The translations under genes were made by a program, and so were the position numbers. Below the pieces are notes generated by a model. The model ran no database searches and was not told where the DNA came from. It saw nothing but the letters and a program-made list of their open reading frames with translations. From Marthasterias glacialis (lineage: Eukaryota; Echinodermata; Asteroidea; Forcipulatida; Asteriidae), in contig OU452219.1 of assembly GCA_911728455.2 (NCBI GenBank), forward strand, positions 22,069,219 through 22,133,218: 64,000 nt of DNA, given 5' to 3'. The stretch's first letter is position 1, and every line of letters starts with the position of its first letter. Shown one piece after another: positions 11,647 to 22,150 of this stretch.

Positions 11647-11865
11647 GTAAACTTAATCAAATTTTCAGATGAACAAAGAAAAAATGACTAGAACAGGATT
11701 TGAACCTGCGACCTCCCGATCAATGTACTGGCGCTCTACCAACTGAGCTATCTACCCCCATAGGGCTGTTGGTAGAGCGCCGGCATGTTAATCCAGAGGT
11801 CGCGGTTCCAAATCCTGTTCTTGTAAATTTTTCTTTGTTCACCCGAAAACTAACTGAAAGTTAAC
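11647..11865. mobile_element. Head-to-head inverted pair of tRNA-like elements
   Basis: The left arm, read on the minus strand, contains an A box TAGCTCAGTTGG (11739-11750) and a B box GGTTCAAATCC (11696-11706) in tRNA arrangement, with the D arm GCTCAGTTGGTAGAGC. The right arm on the plus strand repeats GTTGGTAGAGCGCC, GAGGTCGC, a B box with one extra base (GGTTCCAAATCC, 11804-11815) and the same 3' trailer ending TTTTTCTTTGTTC. Homology extends outward past the tRNA parts. The arms differ at many positions, so this is not a recent snap-back. Acceptor-stem ends do not pair, so it is not a functional tRNA gene. Confidence 0.75.
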
Positions 11866-12660
11866 ACACAAAAAGTTATCGAACATAAGTTCATACACAC
11901 AGAAGTTATTTTTTGCATCCCTGTGGAGAGTTCTTTTGTTGTTTCGTTTGTCCTTGTTCTTAACATCCTCCCATATACTTAATACACAAAATTCCTTGTG
12001 GAGCATCTCTCTCTTTAGAATTTCTCTCAGGAGACACATTGTTCCTTGCTGTTCGTTTTGTCTAAAGACTCCATAAGGTAGGGGATATCTCTCCACAGCG
12101 TTGGTGTTAACACTCACCAGAAACTTCCTTTACTTCCTGTGGATTACAGTGCCAACTTGGGAAAAAACTCAAGGTTTCATATTGTCAAATACGGATGTTA
12201 TTTGGTTGCTTACAATGGCGTAATGCTGAGTGGGTAAACATATTATGGGATATCAGCTGTCCAGCTTACCAGGATATCAAGACTGTAGTGTGAAAATCAA
12301 CACCGACTTGTTTCAATGTACTTTCTGTTTCGGGCTTTACAACACATGGCAAGGGCAAGATCATAAAGAACTTTAACAAGGTTGTGTATGTGACAATAAG
12401 GTTTCTTACCTAATCAAAATAAAGTCCAACATTCATTGTCGTCAAAAAGGTTTTGAAGAAAGATTGATGTTGTTTACTTCAACTTTATCATCTGATTTCT
12501 TCTTTTTTCATGGATTTTTGTGCCATTGAAAATTGAAAAACTCTTTACAAATGTTTGTTTCCTCATTTTTGTGGTAATTACATGTCTGTTACATTATGGG
12601 TTGGCCTAATAGATAGGAATATATTTTATCTTTGTTTTAATCCTTTACTGATTGTGATCA
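11866..12660. other. No recognisable feature
   Basis: One 92-codon minus-strand open frame (11839-12117) begins outside the inverted pair, overlaps its right arm at its distal end and has no recognisable domain. Nothing else is supportable. Confidence 0.45.
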
Positions 12661-12850
12661 ACACTGTATGCTCAGTTCTTTCCTGAGTCCAATGCAGAAA
12701 AACCCACAGGCAGGCTACTTGGGTGGGGTTTGAACCAACAACCTAGTGCCATTCTAGAGCAGCTGTCTCACCACTAGACCACCGAGCTTGCCCATTGACA
12801 AGAGGCTAGTTTGAATCCTTTATATTAGCAGCAGGTATACCACAACACTT
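12661..12850 (-). mobile_element. tRNA-derived SINE, family 3 (tRNA-Glu-like head)
   Basis: On the minus strand the head reads GGGCAAGCTCGGTGGTCTAG, giving an A box GGTGGTCTAGTGG (12771-12783) and a B box GGTTCAAACCC (12726-12736), followed by CCTGTGGGTTTTTCTGCATT and GAACTGAGCATACAGTGTT. GGTGGTCTAGTGG is typical of tRNA-Glu A boxes. The copy at 57722-57930 has the same arrangement, and fragments occur at 55700 and 63405. The outer TACCTGCTGCTAATATAAAG-like segment lies 5' of the tRNA region in both copies, so the element is larger than a simple tRNA head plus tail. Confidence 0.75.
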
Positions 12851-13978
12851 TTAATATGTAATCATTGCATTAGGGATGAATATTATTTTTGTTTTGCCCT
12901 TACACCGTTTATCACGGCCATTAAAAGAAAGGAATCCAGCTTTTCTAATTGGAAAAGTGTGACTGATGAACAAAACTAATTCATCCAACCATTGAGATAC
13001 ATGTTCTCTGATTAAACAGTTTGTCAACAATTTGCTACAAACATTTATTTCTGGGATGGCTTCAACTTGGTGTATAAATCGTCTGAATGTTTTAGGTAAT
13101 CTATACGTTCATTGGCCCAATTTTATGAAGCAAAAAGCTTGTTAATAAGTTTATTAGCTTAGCAGACATTAGCAGAGAACCAGCCATAAAAAAATACATC
13201 TCTTGGTAGTTTGGCTGGTCATCTCATTCTGCATTGCAAGTTAGGCTGTGAGTTGATTTAACTGATGGAGATCATTGATTTGTGAGATCATAATCAAGGT
13301 TGTGAACATTGAATAAAGGTACAGGGTTCTGATTCACAGTGAACCATACTGACAATTCGGTAGATTTGCCAAACATTACCCCAAACATCAATCAATTTTT
13401 CAGAAAGATTTTCAATCAACAAAGTTTTGGATAGGTGTAACAAAAGAGATCCTTATCATTGGTGTTACTGCTGCATTTTTGCATGTAGCAGGATTAAGAG
13501 TGTTACGTGTGAGTCTTTTGCAGTGTTGTGTTTAGAACTGCTTTTGGTTTGATACAGTTAAGTTCAAACTTCCAGGTTTCAAAGATCATTTATCAAAGAT
13601 TACACAAACATATCAGGATCTTAGCAGAGAACGGTCGGCCATTGCAGTCTGAGCACCCAGGAGTCGGCTCAATTGATGATGGATAGGTTTCAACCCTGCT
13701 AAAGTTCACTGGGATAAAAAGTAGCCCAGGTCTAGCTAGCGGCTACTGCTGCCCTACAGCTGATAACACAACAGGGTCATAGTATCATACACATTCTAAT
13801 AAATCTCTCAAGTCGGTCTGAGTCTATCGCTAAGCAGGAATGATCTATGGCTGACACCGGACATATTGATAACGCTAATAATTTCATCATCTGCCACTCC
13901 TCAATGTCATGAAAGTAATCCCTGCAAAATTTTAAGTAAGATTTGAAACTTCTTTGCACGGTGGGAATACAATTTAAT
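12851..13978. other. Mostly featureless; contains a MITE fragment
   Basis: The interval 13113-13225 begins TGGCCCAATTTTATGAAGCA and contains TTAGCAGAGAACCAGCC and TTTGGCTGGTC, a one-ended copy of the CCAATTTCATA MITE. The rest has no feature I can support. Confidence 0.45.
13113..13225 (+). mobile_element. MITE fragment (CCAATTTCATA family)
   Basis: The left terminus GGCCCAATTTTATGAAGC matches the ends of the intact copies at 1537 and 47372, followed by TTAGCAGACATTAGCAGAGA, ACCAGCCATAAAA and TCTTGGTAGTTTGGCTGGT. The right terminus is missing. Confidence 0.55.
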
Positions 13979-14262
13979 GAGGTTTGCTCGGAGACACCAT
14001 GTACATAAAACTCTCTCTGTGAGTTGTGGTGGTTTTGAAAAGAACCGTTGGTTTAACAACTTGATGTTTTGATCAGTATGCTCTGATCATCTCCAACCTG
14101 ATGTCGCCAAGACTAAGCAGCACACAGCAACAGAGTCCAGCATTGCCCTAAAGAGGATCAGAGCATACTGATCGAAATGTCGAGTTGTCATACCACCAGT
14201 TCTTTTCAGAACCATCACAACTCAAAGAGATTTTTATGTACATGGTGTCTCCGCAAACCTCA
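13979..14262. mobile_element. Foldback (long inverted repeat) MITE
   Basis: The left arm begins TGAGGTTTGCTCGGAGACAC, continues CATGTACATAAAACTCTC and GAGTTGTGGTGGTTTTGAAA, and ends with GATCAGTATGCTCTGATC. The right arm is the reverse complement of this (GGATCAGAGCATACTGATCG ... TACATGGTGTCTCCGCAAAC). Arms are about 105-110 bp with scattered differences, around a spacer of about 65 bp. No open frame is present. A fragment of the same end (CACATGGTGTCACCGCAAAC) occurs at 26530-26551. It is a non-autonomous DNA transposon or foldback element by structure. Confidence 0.85.
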
Positions 14263-15104
14263 CTAGACTGCAAAATTCTGAGTCAAACAAAAGTTTGAAT
14301 TTAGTATAACTTTAAAATATCTGTTTGAACTCAAACATAAAAAAAAAAAGATTTCAAAATGTCATTTTATGCATTAAAATAACTTCCGTCAACAAAGTGT
14401 ACATGTAATTACTGCATGCCATCATGCTTGTGTTTAAACCACGTGATCAGATCCGCTCTCATTAGGGTGATGTAAGTTTCTATGTTTAGAAACAATCATC
14501 GACATCATCATTCAGGCCACAAATCACACTTATTCATATGGTGCTAATAACAATCATCTCTAATGGGCACGCTATTCCAGACACCCAAGCCTTTATTGAG
14601 TGTCATAACAATTGAAATACTACACAAAATATAAGTACTTGATGTGTAATTACCAACTTGACTTTGGTCCTGTTATTGACTATCCTACCCCCTGTCCGGC
14701 TTAAAGGCTGATAAGTAAGTCCAATTCTATACCTAAGAGGTGTTCCTGATTGCTTGTTTGTTGTTTTCCAGTCGTTCAAACCAAGTGATAAATCCCACCT
14801 TTTATTTACTTTTCTTGCGATAAAAAGATCAATCAAACCGCAAACTTCAAACTGCAAACTTGTACAGTTGTGATTAAGCAATATATCAAATTTCTTTTTG
14901 CAAGAAAGGACAAGACAAAATTTGTTGATTTTTATGGACAAATTAAGAGCAGAATGTGACTAAAAACATGCAAGAATAAGTTTTGAGTTTTCCTTTCAAA
15001 CCAAGTCATTATTTACTAGAAAAGTAGAAACCCAATTTGTGTTTGATGTTGTGACTTGTCTTATAAATAATTCCACTTTAGGCACTCAAAGGAATGCTTA
15101 AAAA
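14263..15104. other. No recognisable feature
   Basis: A poly(A) run lies at about 14340-14350. The 112-codon minus-strand open frame at 14603-14941 has no recognisable domain and an AT-driven composition. Confidence 0.45.
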
Positions 15105-15315
15105 GGTCTTGTCACACCAGGCAATTTGTAAAAGCAACTTAGAGGCAACCAACTGTACAGCATCAAACAGGAACCCTTCAGTGGTACAAGGGACTTTTTT
15201 AACATTGTCTTACTATCCCAAGAAAATGTAATGAGAAAACTGAGATGTGAGTGTTTCACCTTCTTGGAGATTGCCTGGAACTGGTTGCCTGTAAATTGCC
15301 TTGTGTGACATGGCC
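15105..15315. mobile_element. MITE with GTCACACCAGGCAATTT terminal inverted repeats
   Basis: The left end reads GGTCTTGTCACACCAGGCAA and the reverse complement of the right end reads GGCCATGTCACACAAGGCAA, matching at about 18 of 20 positions. The second inward motif is also inverted: GGCAACCAACTG on the left and CTGGTTGCC on the right. About 211 bp and non-coding. A diverged copy lies at 476-662. Confidence 0.8.
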
Positions 15316-15994
15316 ATAGTGCCTGATTACATCCAATAATCAGGGTGAATTTGTATCCATCACAGGAAGGCATTTTCATTACCCGTGATTTAACCTCACT
15401 GTATCATAACTTCTGCTTTCAATACTCCATAAATCTACCATTCCTCAGATCAATTTTAAGCCAAATAGACTCTATAAAATACCAATGAATCCATCAGGTC
15501 TGTCTGATAGATTCAAGAAAAACGATGCAAGCTTTGAACCCCCAGGCACTATCCATACCCTCGGTATCCAACCCATGCACTACCCCTAAACCATTATATC
15601 ATTTAACGACTCCTGACCCTAAATAATCCCCAAAAGTGCCAAATATCCACAAGAATTTCATTCCATTCAAAACCTTAACTCTCATGCCCAAGGCTTTATT
15701 TTTGGCTCTATAAGTTTCCTTTTAAATTTGGGCAGAGATTACCCACGTTACGGAAGACAGCTTAAGCATAATAAAGCAAAACGTTGAGGTGATAAGTAAG
15801 GAAAAATATATAGAAGGATTCAAACAATAAAGGTATTTCTGATGTACAAATATTGGAATTTTTATGGTTGTCAAAATGACAGATGTAGGGATTACTTTAA
15901 TCATGTAAGACTTCCTGCACATTATTTAAATTGAACTTAACTCTATTCACATTTGTTTGTAGTCACAGTTTTATATTAAAGCCGTATAATTTTT

Positions 15995-16300
15995 CTGTAG
16001 GTCTACACCTCCCTTGAAGCACCTGGAAAACTTTGGTAATTGTCAAAGACCAGTATCCACACTTTATGTGACCTAAGTATCAACCTGTGAAAGTTTAAGC
16101 TCATTTGGTCATCTGAGTCACAAGTAAAAACTAGTGAAAACACTGTTACATGTTTTCACTGTTTTCAAACATAGGGTTTTGGATTCCCGAGATCAAAACT
16201 AATTGTTTTACTCATTTCTCAAAAACTACATCATTTCAAGCAAAAGTATTTCAAGGGAAGTTTCCATCAGGATGATGAAGTAATAAATGGATACCATTTG
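15995..16300 (+). repeat. Diverged interspersed repeat
   Basis: The string GGTAATTGTCAAAGACCAGT, followed by ACCTGTGAAAGTTTAAGCTC, TCAAAACTAATT and TTTCTCAAAAACTACATCAT, resembles a repeat I recall from several echinoderm sequences (consensus remembered approximately as AAAGACCAGT...AACCTGTGAAAATTTGAGCTC). Only one copy is seen in this window, so the call depends on memory rather than on an internal alignment. No coding potential. Confidence 0.45.
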
Positions 16301-16978
16301 AATGATTGTTTCCTTCTTGATCCAAAGACCTTAACATGTTGTGATATAGTAAATTACAAATACATGTAGTTCATTTGTTTCCTTGAAAGGAAACCAAACA
16401 GGTCAATGTTGTGATTAGCTTGAGTTTAATTGCCACACTAAGACAGTCAGAATTTGTCACCCAGACTTCCATGAAATTCATTGCCGTCATTTTGACTCAT
16501 TGCTTCAGACGCCAACTTAACTGGGGAAAGTGCGCCAAAGAAAGTTGTTACTCCAAGTTTGTATACACGCCACTCATGCGTTACCTTTTTCTCTTTTGAG
16601 TGGGTGTTAACGGTGCCCTTTGATGTTTGTATACAAAGAGATTCTTTGATATTTTGTTACTCCATGCTTCAGTACATCTCATTGCCAAACGCCATATGTT
16701 CCAACACATTAGAATCAAACACAGCTTTTCCAATGTCAAAATCTTGCACACCCATATGGTTAGCCCATCTCTTACCTGACACAAAACCAAGTTCAGAACT
16801 AAACATTTGTTTTGGATTTCTTAGGGTTGAACAGTAAACATGTAATGATCAATCACATGATATGATATCGACATGATGGATGCTGTCAACAATTCAAGCT
16901 CCTCAGTCAAGTTCCCATAAGGTTTAAACATCACAATGGTTCAGAAGTACCAGAAGAGAATTTAATAGAGCATGTAAC
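16301..16978. other. No recognisable feature
   Basis: Two overlapping open frames on opposite strands (16559-16837 plus, 16581-16790 minus) have no recognisable domain and no splice context that I can defend. Confidence 0.45.
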
Positions 16979-17051
16979 GGGCTCAACTTAATGGTTCTGC
17001 TTACCGCAGAATTCCATGCTTACGGCACCCTGTAAAAGCATATGATTCTAT
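16979..17051 (+). mobile_element. MITE fragment (ACTTCATAGCGCTGCTTACC family)
   Basis: GGGCTCAACTTAATGGTTCT, GCTTACCGCAGAATTCCATG and CTTACGGCACCCTGTAAAAG match the left half of the intact element at 36065-36187, including the GTAAA-ATGTGATTCTAT block. The right end is absent. Confidence 0.6.
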
Positions 17052-17541
17052 ATTTCCATCCAGAATGATGTTGGTGAAACAGTATTGGAAGTCTCCCTGA
17101 AGCAAGTAGCCTAAGCCAAAGAAGTTTTAACTCTGCAAGACATTATTGTAGGGTTATTCTCAATATTTTTGTTTGCTGTAGGAGTGTAACAGAATATTTA
17201 TCAAATTGATAAATTCAGTAAAGAGCATTGAAAGTACAAGAAGGGTGTTGTTTGGCTAGGGAACTCAGCTACCTGCAACTTGTTGTAGCTGACTGGGGCT
17301 CAGACACTCCATATTGATTGATTTTACAGTTACACATACTTTGTGTATTTATTCAACCTACCCCTTGGATTAGCACCGTTATTATTACAGCTCAACTGTT
17401 CCAGTTGTATGTTAATTAGAACGTCCACACTCCTATTCTTATAATATAACACAAACCACCTCTATGACAATTCATTGTCCCATAGACTAAGAGCAAACTT
17501 AAGCCTCTCTGATGGAAGTAACAATTCCTATTTCAGGGAAT

Positions 17542-17562
17542 TGTGTGTGTGTGTGTGTGTGT
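17542..17562. repeat. (TG)n microsatellite
   Basis: About ten uninterrupted TG dinucleotides followed by TATAAAA. A shorter run of GTGTGT lies at about 59420-59434. Confidence 0.95.
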
Positions 17563-17869
17563 ATAAAAACAGATATAATTATATGGATTATTTTCAAGTA
17601 AAGACCCCATGCTTACCCTGCAAGCCCAGGTCAATCAATCAAAACAAGCAAGTGTGAGGCGAGTTTGAATTAGCAGCTGCAGCTTGATCGCTGCATTAAC
17701 ATGCATTGAAGCATAGGAGGCTCATAGCAACACCCTTAGCAACAGCCAAAGCCGCATCCACCAATCAGATGCAGCCTAAATTGATATGCCATGCTCTGTG
17801 GTTACCCAGTCATAGGATTTGAGTTTGACACGTTGCATTGAATTTAGCAGTCGTGTTATTTTGTCTTTT

Positions 17870-17999
17870 AGACCCCTTTGCATATGACATCACCAGCTCA
17901 AACAGCGCCCTCACTGATGTCAAAGGAAAAACATATCATTCACTGAGAGTTGTTAGTGGCGCGTACACACCTGCGTATTTCCATTGTTTGTCCTCGGCA
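17870..17999 (+). repeat. Interspersed repeat, copy 2 of 2 (see 42-170)
   Basis: GACCCCTTTGCATATGACAT, CAGCTCAAACAGCGCCCTCA, GATGTCAAAGGAAAAAC and TTTCCATTGTTTGTCCTCGG match 42-170 in order and orientation. The element may run on into AATGGCCGCCTATAAGGATC, which copy 1 lacks. A 61-codon open frame spans it but has no independent support. Confidence 0.6.
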
Positions 18000-18842
18000 A
18001 TGGCCGCCTATAAGGATCTATAACTGGGTCCATGCTGATTGGAAGATATTGAGAAACCATTAGTATCTTGACACCAGTTAAATCTCATAATTTGTCAACT
18101 ATTTGATTAACTATTAAAGTGAACACTTTGTCTTAAATTCATCATGTTGTCATGTCATAAGATGACACCAAGGTTGATGATTTCTCCAAGACACTTAAAT
18201 TTATGTATTTTTTACTTGAAGAAGTCTGACTGTAGCTTAAGTAAAAAGTAAATTGTGTCTGTAGTTTTGAAATGTGACAATGGAATGTAATTTAAAACAT
18301 ATTTTTCTTTGAATAAGAACCAAACCAAGGTCTGTGAACTTCATCACTTTTGACTGATTTTGGGGAATGTTCGGGGAATGTTCACCCAACTCTCAGATCA
18401 AGGTGAAATGACTGAATGTTTGGACTGCATAAAAGGTGTAGAGTAGTGTTGTGACATTCTTTTGGTTGCCATGATGTTGTCAAACCAAGTCCATAAAGAG
18501 ATGAAATCATGTCTGTTGATCTTCACAGTTGGTTTCTATAGGTTACTCATCCATCAGGTATGGGCCAGCCCTCTACTGTCAACTTGTGGTTAATGTCCTG
18601 TCCAATCATACACCAAGAACTTGAGAAGTAAAAACAATAACAAAGCTCTCTGGCTTCTGTAAAAAAACTTTGTGTTATTTGAAGAAATCTGTAGGCTTTG
18701 TGGAGCTTATGGAAAGCCAATATCAGTAACAGGGTCAGATGTAGAGCAGCCTTTGGGTTGTTTAGGATATTTCAGAGAGATTTAGGGTTCTAGTAATTGG
18801 AATAAAATATCCTGCATTGAAAGTTTTTTATAAGTATACCGG
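18000..18842. other. No recognisable feature
   Basis: AT-rich unique sequence. An 11-bp duplication, GGGGAATGTTC, occurs twice in a row near 18361-18382. Confidence 0.45.
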
Positions 18843-18990
18843 GATGTTTATTATTATAAATATAAAATCACTTTATTGAAAATTTATAAAAGGAAAATAC
18901 AAATTGTCCAGGACAGTGGTCCACTGTAGTGCAGGAGCAGGACTTTGCTGTAAAAATACAACTCGTTAAATTAAAATTATAATTACCATA
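18843..18990 (-). mobile_element. Possible retroposon 3' end with poly(A) signal
   Basis: On the minus strand the sequence reads CTGCTCCTGCACTACAGTGG, ACCACTGTCCTGGACAATTT, then TTTTCAATAAAGTGATTTTA and a TATTTATAATAAT tail. The AATAAA signal and AT-rich tail suggest the 3' end of a non-LTR retrotransposon or a processed transcript. No coding part is visible, so the identity is open. Confidence 0.3.
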
Positions 18991-19044
18991 ATTATTATCA
19001 AGGTATAAAGGATATACGACCATAAAAGTGAGACATCCCTTTAT

Positions 19045-19205
19045 CAGGCCAGATACTTTATTGAGACAATTGCCTCCATGCCCCCTGGTCTTGCCTTGGT
19101 GTCCTTGAAATGTTCAAGTATTCCAAATTTAAATTTTCCTCATAGAAATGCCCTTTCCATATGGACAAACTGCCTTGTCCTTACGAAAACAAAGTATGTG
19201 GTGAA
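19045..19205 (+). repeat. Interspersed repeat (GGCCCGATACTTCA family)
   Basis: CAGGCCAGATACTTTATTGA, ACAATTGCCTCCATGCCCCC, TGGTCTTGCCTTGGTGTCCT, TGAAATGTTCAAGTA and AATGCCCTTTCCATATGGAC follow the family order seen at 7961-8123. Small open frames on both strands in this interval arise from the repeat. Confidence 0.6.
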
Positions 19206-20366
19206 TCTGTATTTCTTGAAATTTCCATCGCCAACCCTTTTCAACCTTTTTTTCACCTGATCCAGGATCCACAGAGTGACTCATTTCTTTCGAGTGTTCT
19301 AAACAACCACGCATTGATTTCATCTTAAGTGTCTAACCAACCAAACAATTAATCATAATGCTTTAATGAATGCACATAATGACTGAGCAATGACGGACCT
19401 GACTGACTCCAATTCCAGCCATTAGATGCTGTCTTCTTTTTAGAATGGGTGCATTGTTGTGGAAGTGTGAGTCCACCTCAGGTTATTCTCCACAGTGACT
19501 CATCAACACTTTAAATCTTAGCATAGCATTGTGGTTGCCCAATCACCTTGTATTTGCTCAGTTAATCATTTTAACTCTCGACCTCAGGCAATTCTCCTCC
19601 TATTGATCCCAAGTCCACAAAACAGAACCGAATCAGAGACAATCAATTTTCCCTGCATAAACTGCAGCAAAATCTGTCAGATTTGTATTTAGCTGTATCT
19701 GGCTCCAAGGCTGAGAGGTTTTGTTTACAATTCAATATCACACACAATAATGAGTGGAACATTTTGTTGTACGCAGATATAACCTTCTTGGCATTTATCT
19801 TGGAAGTTTTTACTACTATAGTAGTAGTGAAAGCTGGTTATATTTTTCTTGGTTGATTTATGTAGTGACATCAGTGGCTCCAGCAGTCTGCCGTCACAGT
19901 CATCTCTTTTGAAAGTCCATTTTTCACTCCACTGGTTTCAAAAAGAGTCTTCCACTCACGGGGAACATATAAATTATGCGCATCATCAAACAGCATGGAT
20001 GTGCTTACTTCTAAATGACTACTTCCAGAAGAAACTTGTCATGTTTGCATTTGGATTAAAGTTCAGGGATGGTCTTGTTATTATTTTTGTTGCATTTCGA
20101 TGTGTGTTTAGAATCGGAAGTGTTGTCTTACCAGTGTTACTCCAAGGACTTTCTCTGCCTATTGCACTGTAAGCTTTAATTCTCCATTCCCAGTCAACAT
20201 GTGTAATGTTACCCCGTCTGCCTGCATCACCTTCTGCCTCAGAAGGTACAAGTGCTTGCTCCTTCTTTCTTGTCTTTTAAACCCCCTTGGTATCAGTACA
20301 GTCTCACAGTGAGTCTCATCCGGCTATGAATCTGCAGTGAAATCTCTCAGTGATAAATCCTAACCT
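19206..20366. other. No gene recognised
   Basis: A perfect 16-bp palindrome, TACTACTATAGTAGTA, lies at 19811-19826. The 107-codon plus-strand open frame at 19849-20172 shows no domain that I recognise and no splice sites worth calling. Confidence 0.45.
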
Positions 20367-20417
20367 GTCCCAACTTCATAGTGCTGCTTACCATGGAATT
20401 CAGCGCTTACAGCAAAT
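20367..20417 (+). mobile_element. MITE fragment (ACTTCATAGCGCTGCTTACC family)
   Basis: TCCCAACTTCATAGTGCTGC, TTACCATGGAATTCAGCGCT and TACAGCAAAT match the left end of the element at 36065-36187. Only about 50 bp remain. Confidence 0.55.
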
Positions 20418-20710
20418 TACTGTATCTGTCTCCTTCACATTGCCTGCCAGCCTTACCCCGTATGTCTCGTCTTAGTTTTCAACCTAAAGGGGAATAATTG
20501 GTCCCAAGTTGCTTCAATCACAACCAAGTCTAATCCCTTTTTCTTTATTAGTTCACAAGTATGTACTTTCCAGTTTGTTTCTTCCTTCAGCAATGTGAGG
20601 ATGTAGTTTTAGACTTTGGGATGAGTTCACCTAATCTGAAGATGAACTTGATGAAGTCAACGTCATCGAGGCACATCAACTAGATGCTTTTAGTCTGATA
20701 TTTTATTTTT

Positions 20711-20892
20711 TTGGTAATGAAACCAAGGGACTCTCAAAGGCATGAAGATACCTGTGTAGAGAAGATGATGAAGGAATATTCAAGTTTAGGGGAGGACAAC
20801 CTCAAATAGGGAAAACCCCTTCAATTAGGTAGGGACTGATAACCCATAGAGCAAGGACCAGGATAACCCAATCCACAATGTAAGGCTCAGCC
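20711..20892 (-). mobile_element. SINE, family 1, internally deleted
   Basis: On the plus strand it begins TTGGTAATGAAACCAAGGGA (the family's reversed 3' tail), continues AAGATACCTGTGTAGAGAAG and GGGAAAACCCC, and ends with AACCCAATCCACAATGTAAG, all of which recur in the copy at 34962-35212. The tRNA head with the B box is missing, so the copy is 5' truncated. Confidence 0.65.
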
Positions 20893-22110
20893 GATCCTTC
20901 TGATCTATTAAATTTTACTGACCAATTATCCACTTAAGCTATATCAATCAAAGTGCACGGTCTAGTTCCTGTGTACTTCATTAAAGTTTTACATGGTGGA
21001 ACTAACTATTTTATTACTATATTATTGTTTTGAATAAACGATGAAGTTTGAGTATAGACTTCTGCATTGATGTCACATGTGGCTAATACTGCCTTCCCAA
21101 AGTCTGCCATTTTGAGATTTGAATTACACTTAAAGACATGGTGCCCGCTTTACCACGTGCTTGTACCACAGGGAAATCTGACGCCTTAAATGGCGTAACA
21201 AAGATTTATTGTTGGTGATAACATCAGGTCATTTGGGTCAGTAAGGACAAAATCCAAGTTTTTCCCTTAAAGTTGCTGTATGCTACTCAGTGATGACTAA
21301 TGAAAGTGAATCTCCTGGTTGAGTTGTAGTGTTATTGCCTTTGACAAGGACGCCACGTTCTTTCATTAGAGTCTTACAACTGTTTTAGGTTGTAATATTT
21401 ATTTGTTCTCATCTATGTTCCATGTTTTTCTTTCTTGGTGCGCTTGGGTGGTAGGATGTGATAGATTTATGATTAGTTTTCCTGCACCATAAGACTATCC
21501 CAATTACACAGTAAATCAAAGTACAGAGTTAGGTGTAATGTTGAGAGTTAGATTCTGTGGACCACATCTGTGTTTATGTAGCTCAACATAAATGCCTCAA
21601 CAGTGGTTTATTCCTTATGAATGTCCCAGTCTCCCTTCTTACTGCAGATGTGTTTGTGTTTGTTTTTGTCGAGACATAAGGCTTAAATAGGGCTTGTTTT
21701 ACTACCCAGCTGAATGGTCAATGCTCTTGTTTGTCTGTGAGGTTCATCAAAACATCGGGAGAAACTGGGACAGTTAAATTGGGAAAAACATGTTTGTAAC
21801 AAGTCAATAACTGTTTGGATTGGTTGTCACGTTGGTTTCAAGTCCTAGACACTTGGCTGGTAACGCTTTCTTTGTGTTGCCAAGTGTTTTCAGGACTGAA
21901 AAAAACTGCCAAAAGAAAGTCCACAGGCTACTTGTCCGAGGTTTGCACCCACAACACCTAACAATGTAGGAAGTGTTGGTATGAAGGGAAGAGCAAAAAG
22001 AACAAGTTTCAACCATTGATAATCCACTGCTTGTTTAAGCTTGGGGCACAACATAGAAACTATCCATACATCTCTCATTGTGCTACATGGCTCCAATGTA
22101 CATTTCCAAC
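20893..22110. other. No gene; possible family-3 SINE scrap
   Basis: At 21918-21972 the string AAGTCCACAGGCTACTTGTC followed by GAGGTTTGCACCCACAAC resembles the B-box side of the family-3 SINE, but the B box is damaged. Two overlapping minus-strand open frames (21804-22114) run through it without recognisable domains. Confidence 0.4.
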
Positions 22111-22150
22111 TCATCCCTCTTTTTAAATGTTCATCCCTCTTTTTAAATGT
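22111..22150. repeat. Perfect 20-bp tandem duplication
   Basis: The unit TCATCCCTCTTTTTAAATGT occurs twice in a row without a difference. Confidence 0.95.

Noticed and set aside
11686-11758. Functional tRNA gene on the minus strand
   Set aside because: A and B boxes and the D and T arms are good, but the acceptor ends do not pair, the anticodon stem is imperfect and it sits in a larger repeat.
14603-14941. 112-codon minus-strand open frame as a gene
   Set aside because: No recognisable domain, AT-driven composition, no splice or start context; length is within chance for 64 kb of AT-rich DNA.
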